Part shown: one piece after another, positions 24,155 to 35,439 of the stretch | Layout of the letters: each line of letters starts with the position of its first letter | How positions within the stretch are numbered: position 1 is the stretch's first letter | Source of the DNA: Portunus trituberculatus | Lineage: Eukaryota; Arthropoda; Malacostraca; Decapoda; Portunidae | Reading direction: 5' to 3' | NCBI RefSeq assembly: GCF_017591435.1 | Contig: NC_059301.1 | Coordinates: 34,619,736-34,683,735 of the forward strand | Length of the DNA stretch: 64,000 nucleotides | Position numbers and translations under genes: made by a program | The notes under the pieces: generated by a model | Told to the model about the DNA's origin: nothing | The model's input: the letters and a program-made list of their open reading frames with translations, nothing else | The model's database searches: none

Positions 24155-24296
24155 CGTTGGAGAAGTGGAATGCATTGAATAATGAAGTTGTTACAGCACA
24201 TGTGTATAACTTTAAGGAAAAAATTACATAAATGGAGATATGGAGACAGGACACTATGATCCCAACTTGAACCCTATATAATACAACTAGGTAAAT
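24151..24296 (+). mobile_element. 146-bp 3'-tail fragment of the H subfamily
   Basis: Contains only the last codons and 3' UTR of the H-type LINE (LEKWNALNNEVV, GGAGACAGGACACTATGA, one CTAGGTAAATAC unit). It is severely 5'-truncated and flanked on both sides by (AC)n, the smallest link of the train. Confidence 0.9.
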
Positions 24297-24314
24297 ACAC
24301 ACACACACACACAC
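24297..24314 (+). repeat. (AC)9 microsatellite before LINE H1
   Basis: Nine AC units between the tail fragment and the 5' UTR of H1. Confidence 0.95.
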
Positions 24315-24315
24315 A

Positions 24316-24491
24316 GCGCAGCCATCGGCATGGTCGGACGTGTCTTAGCTGCTCACAGAGAGTGCTACAAAAGGACTGGACTCAGGCCTAGATGTATGTA
24401 CAGGGGGAGGGGGGGGCCATAGTGTTCTCCTGTCTCCAAATGAAATAAGTGTCAGACTACGTATAGCCAAGGAGTAGATAAAGAGAGAGAT
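24316..24491 (+). promoter_or_regulatory. 5' UTR of LINE H1 with inverted copy of the 3' end
   Basis: Bases 24381-24438, reverse-complemented, align with the terminal about 60 bases of the H-type 3' end: GGAGACAGGA, then CACTATG, a C-run, CCCTGTACA and CTAGG, in that order. H2 has the same arrangement, and the other subfamily has its own version in copy B. The block lies about 65-120 bases from the 5' end of each full-length copy. Confidence 0.7.
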
Positions 24492-25512
24492 ATGGAACCA
24501 AGTAGTGCTGTCAGGTGCATGGAGGAACCAAAACATACACCGGCTGGAAATCAACGCTATATAGAAACACCAATTGGTTTAAGAAAACTGACTGAGGATA
24601 CTATGGATAGGGATTTCTCAGGTTTCCGAGATGAACGAGGAAATACGAGGAGACTTGTAAATGTAGAGAGAGAATTAAGATATTTGAAGGAGGCGATGTC
24701 CAGTCTCATGGACAAACATGACCGACTGGTATCAGGAAATACAGCCTTGAAATTGAGAATAACTGAATGTGAAAAGGTCAATGGAATAAACCAAGAATTA
24801 AAAGAGGAGATTTTAGAAATAAGGAAGCAAAATGACGCTCTAAAAACCACATGCCAGAACTTGCAGGATAAAGTGCAACAAGGGGTTACAGACAGGATAG
24901 AAGGTGGTCTAGGTGAAAACAAATTGAAAGAACTAAGAAATGAATGGAAACAAGAACAAGAGGAGGAAAAAGTCAAATTTTCAGAAGTGGTAAAGAGACA
25001 AATTCAGAACACAAAAGTTGCTATAATCGAGGTTATCAAAGAAAAGGAAAGCATGGTGAGGGATGCAGTGGACAAGAAGAAAAGCTTCGTGATCTATGGG
25101 ATGGGAGAAAAGAAAAATCCAAATAAATTCACAAGAGAAACTGTTATCAAAAGGGTACAAGACAGCACACAAGAATTTGACCAGGAGGTGGAGGAAGTGG
25201 TTAGGCTGGGAAGGTACACTGAAGGGGGTAAGAGACCAATGAAGGTGAAAATGAGATCTCAAGTGGCTGTAGAAGAAATAATGGCTAGAAAAGGGAAGTT
25301 AGCCGATGATGTCGATCACAAGGAAATATGGATAAAAAAGATATGAACTTAGAGGAAAGAGAAAAGGAGAAAGTGCTAAGAAGTGAGGCTAAGGAAAAAA
25401 AATGAGAAAAGGACAGAGATAGAGAAGAAGAATTTTTACTGGAGGGTTCTGGATATGAGACTAAAGAAGTGGTATCTAAGGAAAAGAGAGGAGGTCGTGG
25501 AGGAGGCAATAA
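24492..25512 (+). pseudogene. LINE H1 ORF1 (coiled coil, RRM-like, C-terminal domain)
   Basis: The frame opens at ATG 24492 (MEPSSAVRCMEE) and runs 284 codons. Residues 60-160 are a long charged coiled coil; about 190-205 (KKSFVIYGMGEK) start an RRM-like fold; about 240-285 (KRPMKVKMRSQ, EEIMARKGKL) continue the RNA-binding part. A one-base loss in AAAAAAG at 25341 ends it early; one frame over it continues MNLEEREKEKVLRS and then FYWRVLDMRLKKWY, stopping at EEAIN before about 25512. No CCHC knuckle is present, unlike jockey or I gag. This is the best-preserved ORF1 in the window. Confidence 0.82.
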
Positions 25513-26248
25513 ATTAAGAGTGACTTATACTAACATAGATGGTTTGTTATCAAGTATATTGGAAGTTCGGGACTATTTGAAAGAGAAAAAGTCAGATGTA
25601 ATGTGTATCGTTGAAACAAAACTGAAGAATGAGATACATGTCAACTTTTAAAGAGGAAGGATATAATACCTGGAGGAGGGACCAGAAGGATAAAAGGGGA
25701 GGAGGAGTGCTAATAATGGTTCGTGATAACATTTGTGTGGAGGATGTGCAATATGGAAAAGACAAAGTGGAAGCATTGGGAGTAACAATCAGAACAGAAG
25801 ATATGAAGAAGGGAAAAATTATAGTTACATATGTGGCGTATAGAATACAAGGGGCTCAAGCGCCACATTTTGATAAATGCACTTTTGTACAGCATTGTCT
25901 TCCTCAAACCCTCCACTATCCAGGGGAAGAATGTTTGAGCATGGTAGCTGCTCGAAAATCCCATAATATGAAGGGTGGTACTCCCCGTATCAGGCCTTCA
26001 GGCTGAAGGGTACACACGAGAGACTAGAGAGAGGGCTAAAGCGCCACTTCCTCCCACACCCACCTCAGCAACCAATGGGCAGCGCGCTGTCAGTCACGGG
26101 ACTGTGACGTAGCCGTCCGCCAGCCAGTGAGTGCACAGCATTGGCATGACGTCATGGCATGTTGGCCAGTCTTCCTCACACCCTCGCCTCGCGGAATATT
26201 AATTTGTGTTCCCTGCTACTTTTTTTTTTTGCAATACTTGAATGTGTA

Positions 26249-26420
26249 CAACATACACACATACGTACATGTCCTACACATACATACGCACACTTATTCA
26301 CACATACACATTCATACACACACACACACACAGACACACAAACACATTAATGCACATACATACATACACATACACATACACATACACTTACACTTACACG
26401 TACACATTCACACAATAATA
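26249..26420 (+). repeat. Compound (CA)/(CATA) microsatellite
   Basis: Irregular mixture of CACA, CATA and CTTACA units inside the TIR element. Long apparent ORFs here are repeat translation only. Confidence 0.9.
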
Positions 26421-26471
26421 TTTTATGAATTTAAGAACGTTTCGAAGTGAATTGGGACAAGTTTGAATATA

Positions 26472-26790
26472 TGGCGTAGTGGATAAGGTGGTGAGCATGA
26501 GATCGGGCAGACGTCCACGCGTAGGTCCGAATCCTACCACATACAGCATTAAAACACTTTGCCATTTGTCGAGTGGTTTAAAGTTACCTACATATCACCA
26601 TGATACCCAGGTTCTAGGTGGTTACATTCAAGATGAGCTTGGGCGGTGATATGGGCCCTAATATGGGTACCACTATAAATAAAATTGCCTGCGCCACTAA
26701 TGGGCGGAAGCTGATCAGCGCTTCCCATACACTCTTCAAGTGTGCCTACAGGCGCTATAGGCCTTACCGAAAAAAAAGGGAGAAAAATGC
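26472..26790 (+). mobile_element. tRNA-derived SINE
   Basis: Begins GGCGTAGTGGATAAGGTGG, an A-box-like tRNA D-arm, and 40 bases on has GGTCCGAATCC, a B-box/T-loop sequence. The tRNA-like head is followed by a unique body (CACCATGATACCCAGG, GGGCCCTAATATGGGTACC) and an A-run near 26770-26778. It is nested in the TIR element. The length and the non-tRNA body argue against a functional tRNA gene. Transcription would be by RNA polymerase III if active. Confidence 0.75.
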
Positions 26791-27956
26791 AATTAATGTG
26801 GCAAGATTCAAAATGTGTAGTTGTAATGTTTATTTTTTTTTACATGAAGTTAAAAGTCAAATGATAGACCTTTTGAATAAAACAAACTAGAGCTTTCTAT
26901 CTAATTTAAAAAAAAAGTTATGATATTCTGAATATTGCCAAACTTTAACTGCGTTTTTCTCAACTTTTTTATTTTGTCACTTGAGCCCCTTGTATTCTAA
27001 ACGCCTCATATGTTCCACCAAAGACTAATACATGGGGATCAGAAGAGCATAAAGATATGCAAAGAGAGATAAAAAAGTATCTGGATAACATGATAAGAAG
27101 AGATAGAAAAATACTCTTAGTTGGAGACTTCAACTGTAAAAAAGTAAACTGGGGAGAGATGGAAGTAATGGACAATGTTAGGCAGTGGAGTGAGAAAGTG
27201 TTACAGATGACTATGGTTAATACAATGGACCAGTGGGTAGAAGAGTCAACAAGATACAGGGGGAAGAGGAACCATCGTTACTTGACCTAGTCTTCACAAA
27301 AAAACTGGAGATCCCTCCAGTCATACAATACCTTAGTCCAATGGGGAAAAGTTATCATGTGACATTAGAGATAAGGAGGAAGATGAGAAAAGATACAGAG
27401 AGGACTATAAAGGAGAGAGATTAAATTATGCAAGAGCAGATTTTGAAAAATTAAGGAGTTATTTTGCTGATGTTGAGTGGAGTAATATTATGAGCAGGAA
27501 GACTGTACAAGAAAAATATGACATATTCTTACAGGAATACAATGAAGGAGTAAAAAAGTTTGTTCCTGTTTATAGAGTTCAGAAAAAATACATGTATGGT
27601 ACAATGCTAGATGCATACAAGCAAAAAAGGCAAAGGATAAAGCGTGGTAGAAACTCTTAAAGCAGGGAAATGACTATAATAGTCGGCAGTACAAAGATAC
27701 TAGAAATGAATATATTAGAGTAAGGAGAGAGGAAGAAAGAAAGTTTGACAAAGATGATGTGGATAAAAGCAAGGATGAACCCAAACTTTTCTACAAGTTT
27801 ATAAATGACAAAACAAAGAATAAGGAAACAAATGAAAAAATAGTTAAAGAAGGAAAGACATACCAAACAGAGAAAGAAATTTGTGAAATAATGAATGAGC
27901 TTCAAAACGATTTTCACTGAAGAAGATGACTTCACAGAACCTAATAGGACATTGAA

Positions 27957-28778
27957 TTGCAAGTTCATAAAGAGGATATTGGAAGATTACTGGACAAGTT
28001 GGAAGTCAGGAAAGCAATGGGGCCAGATGGTGTATCAGGCTGGGTGTTAAAAGAATGTAAAGAGCAATTACTGGAGCCAATTTGGGAAATAATTATAAGC
28101 TCAATAAATGAAGGGAGAGTTCCACTGGAGTGGAAGATAGCCAACGAAATACCGATATTTAAAGGAGGAAAGGCAACTGAACCACTAAACTACAGACCAG
28201 TGTCACTTACAAGTGTCATAGGGAAGTTATGTGAAATAATTATCAAAGAAAGATTGGTTAAATTTCTAGAAGAGGAGCAAGTCATATCTAACAGACAATT
28301 TGGGTTCAGGACAGGGTGGTCATGTGTATCAAACTTATTAAGCTTCTACTCTAGGGTTATTGCAGGACTTGAAAGCAGAGATGGATGGGTAGGCACAGTA
28401 TACCTGGACATTAAAAAGGCATTTGACAAAGTCCCTCATGGAAGACTTCTTTGGAAACTAGAGAACATAGGAGGACTGCATGGAACCTTGCTTGAATGCA
28501 CAAGAGATTATTTGAAAGATAGAGAAATGAGAACTGTGATCAGAGATACATACTCGTCTTGGAGTAAAGTAACCAGTGTGGTGCCACAAGGGTCAGTGTT
28601 AGTCCCCATTATGTTTCAAGTTTATGTAAATGATATTTTCATTGGAGTAAACAGCTATATGAATTTATTTACTGATGATGCAAAGTTGCTAAAAGTTATC
28701 AAAACTAGAGAGGACTGTATACTGCTACAGGAAGATTTAAATAAGATCTATGAATGGAGCAAGAAGTGGAAATTGTAG
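27957..28778 (+). pseudogene. LINE H1 ORF2, reverse transcriptase domain
   Basis: A 273-codon uninterrupted frame spans the whole RT core: AMGPDGVSGWVLKEC, NYRPVSLTSVIGK, RQFGFRTGWSCVSNLL, YLDIKKAFDKVPHGRLLWKL, VPQGSVLVPIMFQVYVND and the catalytic LFTDDAKLLK. The catalytic motif is F-T-D-D instead of F-A-D-D; both aspartates are kept. The domain stops at TAG 28778 in the post-palm segment (KWKL followed by stop). This is the longest intact RT frame in the AC-LINE group. Confidence 0.88.
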
Positions 28779-28802
28779 TTTAATGCCAAGAAATGTCATA
28801 TA

Positions 28803-29496
28803 ATGGAACTAGGAAAGAGTAAGAGAAGACCAGGATGGAACTATTTGATGGGAGAGGAGCAAATAATGAAGACTAAAGAGGAAAATGATCTTGGATTGAT
28901 CATACAAGAAAATCTGAGCCCTGATAAACACATAAATAAGATATTTGGACTATCATATAAAATGTTGACTAATATAAGAGTAGCATTTCATTACATGGAT
29001 AAAGATATGATGAAAAAAATCATCACAAGCATGATATGCCCAAGGCTGGAATATGCAGCAGTGGTATGGTCTCCGAGTTCTAAAAAAAGATATAAGAAAG
29101 CTGGAAAGGATACAGAAGATTACTACAAAGATGGTGCCAGAATTAAAGGACCTCACATATGAAGAACGACTGAAGGAAATGCGATTGCCAACCTCACAAG
29201 ATAGAAGAGAATGAGGGGACCTAATAACAATGTCTAAAATAGTAAATGATATTGAAAAGATAGATAGAGAAGACCTGGTGCTGTTGGTGGAAGAGGATGG
29301 AAGGACAAGAGGACATGAAAAGATCATGATGAGGCAGTGTGTGAAGGATGTTGGAAAATACAGTTTTCCACACAGAACGGTGGAAAAATGGAATGCATTT
29401 GATAATGGAATTGTTGCAGCACATAGTGTGCATAACTTTAAAGAAAAATTAGATAAATGGAGATATGGAGACAGGACACTTAGAGCCCCACTCTAA
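28803..29496 (+). pseudogene. LINE H1 ORF2, C-terminal domain
   Basis: Frame 28803-29162 has MELGKSKRR, LGLIIQENLSPDKHI and ICPRLEYAAVVWSP. It is followed by broken frames with YEERLKEMRLPT, RGDLITMSKIV and (29230-29496) VGKYSFPHRTVEKWNAF. Function is unknown in detail; it is the conserved tail after the RT in CR1/L2 elements. Confidence 0.8.
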
Positions 29497-29692
29497 CCCT
29501 GTACAATATAACTAGGTAAATGCACACATGAGTGTGCTGTCATACCAACAAGATTTGTGAAAACAGTTCTCAGGGGAAACACTTCAGCAAGCGTTGGAGC
29601 CTGACCTAGACGTACGTACAGGGGGATAGGGGGCCATAAGGTTCTCCTGTCTTCAAAATAAATAAAATTTGAATACCATATAGAATGTAAAA

Positions 29693-30770
29693 ATGGAGAG
29701 AGAGGCAAAGCTTGATGGCATGGCCAAACGTATGGGACCAAAACAAACACCATGTTTTGAAAACCAGAGGTTTATCGAAACATTTGTTGGCTTGAAGTGA
29801 CTGTGTGATGATAATACAGGCAAGGATTTTTCTGGATTTAGAGAGGAAAGAGGTAGTATGAGGAAGCTGATGAACATGGAAAGGGAGATAAGATACATGA
29901 AGGAGGTGATGTCAAGTATGATGGAAAAACAAGACATGTTGATAAAAGAAAACACTGAACTAAAAGTGAGATTAGAGGAATGTGAGAAAGCAAGATAAAT
30001 AAATCAAGAGATGAAGGAGGAGATGCAAGAGATAAAGAAACAAAACGATATACTAAAAGCTACATGTTGCGACTGTGAAGACTCCTTAAGAAATTTTCAG
30101 AAAAATAATACATGATGGGGGAGGATAAAGTTGAGAATGGAATGGGTGAAAGCAAATTGGAGGAATTACAAAATGCATGGAAACAGGAACAGGAAGAGTA
30201 AAAAGTTAAATTTTCAGAGGTAGTACGGAAGCAAATTCAGGAAAAGACAAAGGACATTGTTACACAAGTAATTAAAGAGAAAGATCTAGTGAGGGATACA
30301 GTGGATAAGAGAAAATGTCTCTTAATTTTTGGGAGGAAGAAAAACATTCCAAACGAGTTTTTAAGAGAGCAAGAAGAGAGAGAATTGGCCGAAACTATTA
30401 TCAAAAAGGTCCAGGACAGCACACAGGCGTTGGACCAGGAAGTGGAGGAAGTGATTAGATTAGGAAGGTTTAATGAAATGGGTAAGAGACCAATGAAAGT
30501 GAGAATGAGATTGCAGTTGGCAGTAGAGGAAATTATGATAAGAAAAGGGAAGCTCACTGATGATACTGAATCTAAGGATATATGGATAAAAAGAGATATG
30601 AACCTGGAAGAGAGGGAGAAGGAGAAAGTGCTAAGAAATTAAGCTAAGGAAAAGACAAGAAAAGGGCAGAGATCGAGAAGAAGAATTTCTTCTGGAGTGT
30701 TTTAGATATGAGACTGAAGAAATGGTATCCTCGGAAGAAGGAGGAGGTCATGGAAGAGGCAAGAAATTAA
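29693..30770 (+). pseudogene. LINE H2 ORF1
   Basis: Starts MEREAKLDGMAKRMG. It has TGA after FVGLK and TAA inside the coiled coil, and frameshifts around 30110-30200. The RRM-like and C-terminal domain is open 30289-30642 (KKVQDSTQALDQEVEEVIRL, KRPMKVRMRLQ, KDIWIKRDMNLEERE). One frame over, it continues FFWSVLDMRLKKWY and stops at EEARN, the same ORF1 ending as H1. Confidence 0.8.
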
Positions 30771-31300
30771 AGAGTGACTTGTACTAATATAGATGGTTTG
30801 TTATCCACTGTGTTGGAAGTTAGGGATTACAGTAATACTCCGCTTAACAAACGTTTGTCTAATGAATTTCTGGTTTAATGTACTATATAAAGCTAGACCA
30901 AAATGTCCGCATAGCATACAACCACATCCGTTTTAGGGAATTTTCTGGGTTTGAATTTGCCAGGTGATGGACTGAGCGTGGCAGCTTTGCTGTGATTGGC
31001 TGGCTCCCTACCTCTGTCTCTAGTGCTCCTGGAGGTGGATCCAAGATTCTTTAACAATGTTAGAGTAACTTCCTGCTGCGAAATGGCTTCCATGAACGCT
31101 TGGAGGGACGGTGACAAGGTTGCTATCTGGTTACAAGGAACACCACCTCTGGAGGTGGTGTTACTGTCTTAAATATGCATTTATGTTCACAAAACAACAT
31201 ATCTATTAGCTTTTTACAATCCTTGCCCCCAAGTAATGATTGTTTTGTAATGCATAAAGTGAAATCTTACATGGAATACCAAAAATTAAAGCAAAGATAA

Positions 31301-31725
31301 GATTGGCCTCAGACGAAGCGGAGACCCACAGCGACTCCGCTGCTTCTTGTGACCCTTTTAGCCTGCATGTTGTCTTTCACCTCGATATTAAATTTATGTT
31401 TCCACTCCTCTGTTGCCTGCTATAATGGATATCATATCATAGTATTCATATATGCTCATGCACAGATAACAGTAGATCTGGATTTGACACGGGAGTGCGG
31501 AGCCGCGCCACCACTGCAATAACGTACCCAAAGCAGTCGACTGGTAGTATGCGGCAGCTGACTGTTAAAGTTATAATTTTGTAAAGTTTTATACAGTATA
31601 AAGTGCATTTTTTTAAGGAAATGCTAATCATTACTAAATACTGCAGCAGTGGGAAGGCGTGTGCATTTGTGGAGGCTGTGAGGTGCACCTGATTAAGGGC
31701 TCGGCTGACCTCTATCTAGAGGAAA

Positions 31726-31773
<48 letters not shown>

Positions 31774-33475
31774 GTACATATTTGTGGCAAGTTGTATACA
31801 CCCATGTCTACTGCGAATTAGTCATTTTAAGATATCAGGCGAGCAGCGAGATGGCCAACGGTTTAGCCAATGGACAGTGACAGTCACTCAAGTCACTCGG
31901 TTCAAGTCAGTTGTGCTAGGGATACTGCTGCAGCCAAGAGTGAGGGGTTATAATTGTTACGTGCATGTTCAGGCATTTTGACATATCTGTGGAGACAATG
32001 AAACAGTGAAATGTGAATGCTGTTGAAAGAGTTTTGTCCAACAATAGATTTACAGTGAAAGTGTGAAGATCTTGTGTTGAGGCTCACATGAAAATGTTAT
32101 TATGCGCGTGTGTGATGTAGTTGCTAGCAATGTCACTGTGCAGTGAGTAATGAAGTACAGTGAGGTGAATAAGGAGTGAACATTGTGAGTGGTGTAATGC
32201 ACACAGATTTAACATTGTGAGTGGTGTATCCAACCGTGACGTGTGTAGGGTGACGCTGAGTGTTGTATGCGGAGTTAAGTCAGTGGTACAGTGGAGAAGA
32301 ACTGCTAGTGGTGACTTGAGGCGTACAATGTGAAACACTACAGTGAAATATAATGAGAGGTCACACAAAATGGCAGAGTGAGAGGCTGTAACTGGGACGT
32401 AATCCGAGACGTGTGCAACTGGTGGCAGTGACTGCAGTTATGACATCTGGTGCCATATAGATAGTCAGTTTGAGAAAAGATAGTGACTTTGGTGAAGAAC
32501 AGTGACATGTTATTGACATCACTGTGACGTGGAAGTGTACTGTGGAGTGCTGTTAAGTGTTAAACTCACCTGATTACTAACATGACTGCAACAAACCGAT
32601 GAATGATTAATAGTGATTAGAATGGTAGAAAACAATGCCTAGGCAGTGACTGATAGTGACTACTGCAATATATTTCTTTGCATTAATGATGTAAAAAGAA
32701 AAAAATAAAGCCCGCCTACGTGCTATGTAAATAGTCTTCCTAAAAAAAAAAGAAAAGTTGCATTTTTGTTAATGAAATTATATAGAGTACGCTAATGCAA
32801 CATCTGTGACATATATAAGGGATGGGATAGTAAGACACCAACAGTGATGTCCACGCCAAGCGCAAACCTGGTGTCGCCACAGGAGGTAACACACGGTCAC
32901 AGAGTGATGACAAGAGGCGTAAACTCACAGGTGTGAAGAAGAGATGAGCAAGTGGACAGCCAAAATCATGTAAAGTAATTTATAAGTGATGCAAAATTTG
33001 CATTTTATGTTTGAAATACAGCTGTAAGCTTAAAGTTGTATTTAAACATCTATCTGGTACTATGTAAATTCTCGTGTTTGACTCGTATAACTGAGCGGTA
33101 CAATGACACAGTTGTATGGATTTAGATATCGCTTTCAGGCATTGAATTAAACACAGTTAGATTGCTTCACAGTGATTTTCATAGATTCTTGTTGCCTAGG
33201 AGCTGAGATTTCGAGGTTTGAAATTTAAGGTCCGTTCTCCGGCTTTGGGTACGTTACTGCAGCGCGGCAATTTTCGTGTCAAATCCAGATCTACTGTTAT
33301 CTGTGGCTCATGCCATGAGGATAACCTCAACTACGTGGCAGTGAGTGATAGTGAATAAGTAATGAAATACCGCAGTATTTTGTTACGTGGTGAAAGACAA
33401 CACGCAGACTAAAAGGGTCACAAGAAGAAGAAGCGGCGGAGTTGCCGTGAGTCTCCGCTTCGTCTGTGACCAATC
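31301..33475 (+). mobile_element. Inner inverted-repeat element within the Tigger-like element
   Basis: Left end (from 31301) and right end (to 33475) are inverted over roughly 200 bp: GACGAAGCGGAGAC near both tips, CTTGTGACCCTTTTAG, then AACAGTAGATCTGGATTTGA and AACGTACCCAAAG deeper in. The left arm carries an extra piece also found at 38548-38690. The middle (31880-32690) is a GTGA-rich, C-poor stretch with no credible ORF. The target duplication is unclear (CAAAGAT at both edges may belong to the repeat). Superfamily unassigned. Confidence 0.7.
31727..31773 (+). repeat. (ATT)n microsatellite
   Basis: About 15 units of ATT in the inner element. Confidence 0.95.
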
Positions 33476-33795
33476 TTTGATTGAGTGATTGATTGATTGA
33501 TACATTTATTGTTGAATTAATAAATAATTACAACAAAGGAGGAGGATGGACCTTGCCACCCACCCCCTGGGCAAAGACTTCAGGTTAAAGTATCAAAAAT
33601 CTAACACTAGACAGTATACATAACAAGAATACAAGTATTTCAATAAATAAATACACATATTGCACACCTTGTTGCATAAACATCCTACAGTTTTGGAGCA
33701 AACTGATGATATTCCCTGAGTATATCCCTGAGAGTGGTTAAGGCTAGGAGATGGTCAATGAGGCTTTACAAGTCATATCTCTGTTTTTTTTTTTG
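33476..33795. repeat. Unassigned repeat segment with (GATT)n edge
   Basis: Begins with GATTGATTGATTGATACATT and ends at a T-run before the inverted arm of the Tigger-like element. The GATT run followed by TACATTTATTG resembles the 3' tail of a LINE in reverse orientation, but no coding part is present. Confidence 0.35.
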
Positions 33796-34190
33796 GTATT
33801 CCATGTAAGATTTCACTTTATGCATTACAAGACAATCCTTTCTTTGGGGCAAGGTTTGTAAATAGCTAATAGGAAAATATATAGTTCTTTTTTTACCCAT
33901 GTGATATGTTGGGGACCAGCCCAGAATGCATCCCCCCTATTTCCATTATTTCCTATGGGAAAATTACGTCCGCTTAACAAATTTTCGCTCTACGAACAGC
34001 TTTGACACCCCCTATCCTGTTCGTTAAGCGGAGTATTAATGTATTTGAAAGAAAAAAGACCCAATGTAATGTGCATAGTAGAAACAAAACTAAAAAAGGA
34101 GATCCATGTTAGTTTTAAAGAAGAGGGATGTAATAGCTGGAGAAGAGACAGGAAGGGAAATGGGGGAGAAGTGCTAATTAAGGTTTGTGA

Positions 34191-34402
<212 letters not shown>

Positions 34403-35439
34403 AGGAAGTGCAATATGGTGATGGTATGGTGGAAGTAATGGGAGTAACAATTAAAACAGAGGAATTGAAAAAAAGGAAAATCAGTTACATATGTGCCATC
34501 TAAGACAAATACATGGGGACCTGAGAAACACAAGGATATGCAAAGAGAGGTCATTAAGTGCCTAGATAATATGATAAGAAGAGATGGAAGAATACTATTA
34601 GTAGGAGACTTTAGCTATAAAAGAGTTAACTGGAGAGATATGGAAGTAATGGGTAATGCTGGACAATAGAGTGAGGAGGTGTTACAGTTGACTATGGTAA
34701 ATACAATGGACCAGTGGGTGGAAGAGTCAACACAGTACAGGGGGGGAGGGGAAGAAACATTGTTACTTGACCGAGTATTCACAAACCAGAGTTCCCTCCC
34801 AGCATGTAGAAGTGATCTTGTAACATTAGAGTTGGAAATGCAGGAAGAGGATGGGATAAGATACAAAGAAGACTAAAAAAAAAAAAGACAAATTATGCAA
34901 GAGCAGATTTTGAAAACTTAAGAAAAGTTTTTGCTGTATTGAATGGAGGAATATTATGAACAGAAGGACAATACAGGGGAAATATGAAATATTCCAACAG
35001 AAATATAATGAAGGAATAAAGAAATACGTACCTATCTATAGAGTAAAGAAAAGTATACACGCTTGGTACAATGCCAGATGTACAGAAGCTAAAAAAAAGG
35101 CAAAAGATAAAGTTTGGAAGAAATTAATGAAAGCAGAGAAATGAAAATAACAGACAGCAGTATAAGGATGTGAGAAATTAATATATTAGAGTAAGGAGAG
35201 AGGAAGAAAGAAATTTTGAGAAAGGTGTGGTGCAGAAAAGCGAAGATGAACCCAAGCTTTTCTAGATATTTATATATGGTAAGATGAAGAATAAGGAAAC
35301 AATAGAAAATATAATTAAAGGAGGGAAGACATACCAAACAGAGAAGGAAATGAGTGAAATAATGAATGAAAGTTTCAAAACCGTGTTCACTGAAGAAGAG
35401 TAATTTACAGAACTTAATAGGATATTACGTTGCTGAGGA

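Larger units (their letters stand above)
25835..27005 (+). mobile_element. Non-autonomous TIR DNA transposon (1.17 kb) inside LINE H1
   Basis: The ends are inverted repeats: left GGCGTATAGAATACAAGG then GGCTCAAG, right the complement with one or two changes. Target duplication: CATATGT at 25828-25834 and 27007-27013 (7 bp exact; 8 bp with one mismatch). Removing the element and one duplicate restores the LINE reading TYVPPKTN. No transposase ORF is evident; the interior holds a GC-rich segment (26040-26200), a compound microsatellite and a SINE. An 8-bp duplication would suit hAT or P-like elements but the ends are not diagnostic, so the superfamily is unassigned. Confidence 0.85.
25407..27424 (+). 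pseudogene. LINE H1 ORF2, endonuclease domain split by a DNA transposon
   Basis: The ORF2 frame opens upstream of the ORF1 stop (about 100 bases of overlap in the -1 frame) and reads VTYTNIDGLLSSILEVRDYL, CIVETKL and GGGVLIMVRD before the transposon at 25835-27005. After it, the sequence resumes YVPPKTNTWGSEEHKD, LVGDFNCKKVNWGE, a frameshift, LLDLVFTKKL and GKSYHVTLEI, where the usual catalytic Asp of SDH is replaced by Tyr. That substitution should inactivate the nuclease even without the insertion. Confidence 0.83.
24316..29528 (+). mobile_element. AC-associated LINE copy H1, full length (4.03 kb plus a 1.17-kb insertion)
   Basis: Complete element of the fourth subfamily: 5' UTR 24316-24491, ORF1 from ATG 24492, ORF2 endonuclease split by a TIR element at 25835-27005, RT 27957-28778, C-terminal domain 28803-29496, and a 3' end with one CTAGGTAAATGCACACA. 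Subtracting the nested element gives 4.03 kb, matching B and H2. Its RT is the most intact in the window. The 3' (AC)n is very short (three units). Confidence 0.93.
30830..34042 (+). mobile_element. Pogo/Tigger-like non-autonomous element (3.2 kb) inside LINE H2
   Basis: Left end CAGTAATACTCCGCTTAAC, right end its near-perfect inverted complement (GGAGTATTAATG), with TA duplicated at 30828-30829 and 34043-34044. Removal restores the LINE frame EVRDYLKEKRPN. Subterminal arms also pair: about 31200-31285 matches 33795-33880 in reverse (TGCATAAAGTGAAATC and neighbours). No transposase frame is visible; the middle is taken by another inverted-repeat element. The same right-end sequence occurs in the fragment at 40686. 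Confidence 0.88.

Noticed and set aside
26472..26545. Functional tRNA gene
   Set aside because: A- and B-box-like words are present but a conventional cloverleaf with paired acceptor ends is not, and the tract continues into a SINE body.
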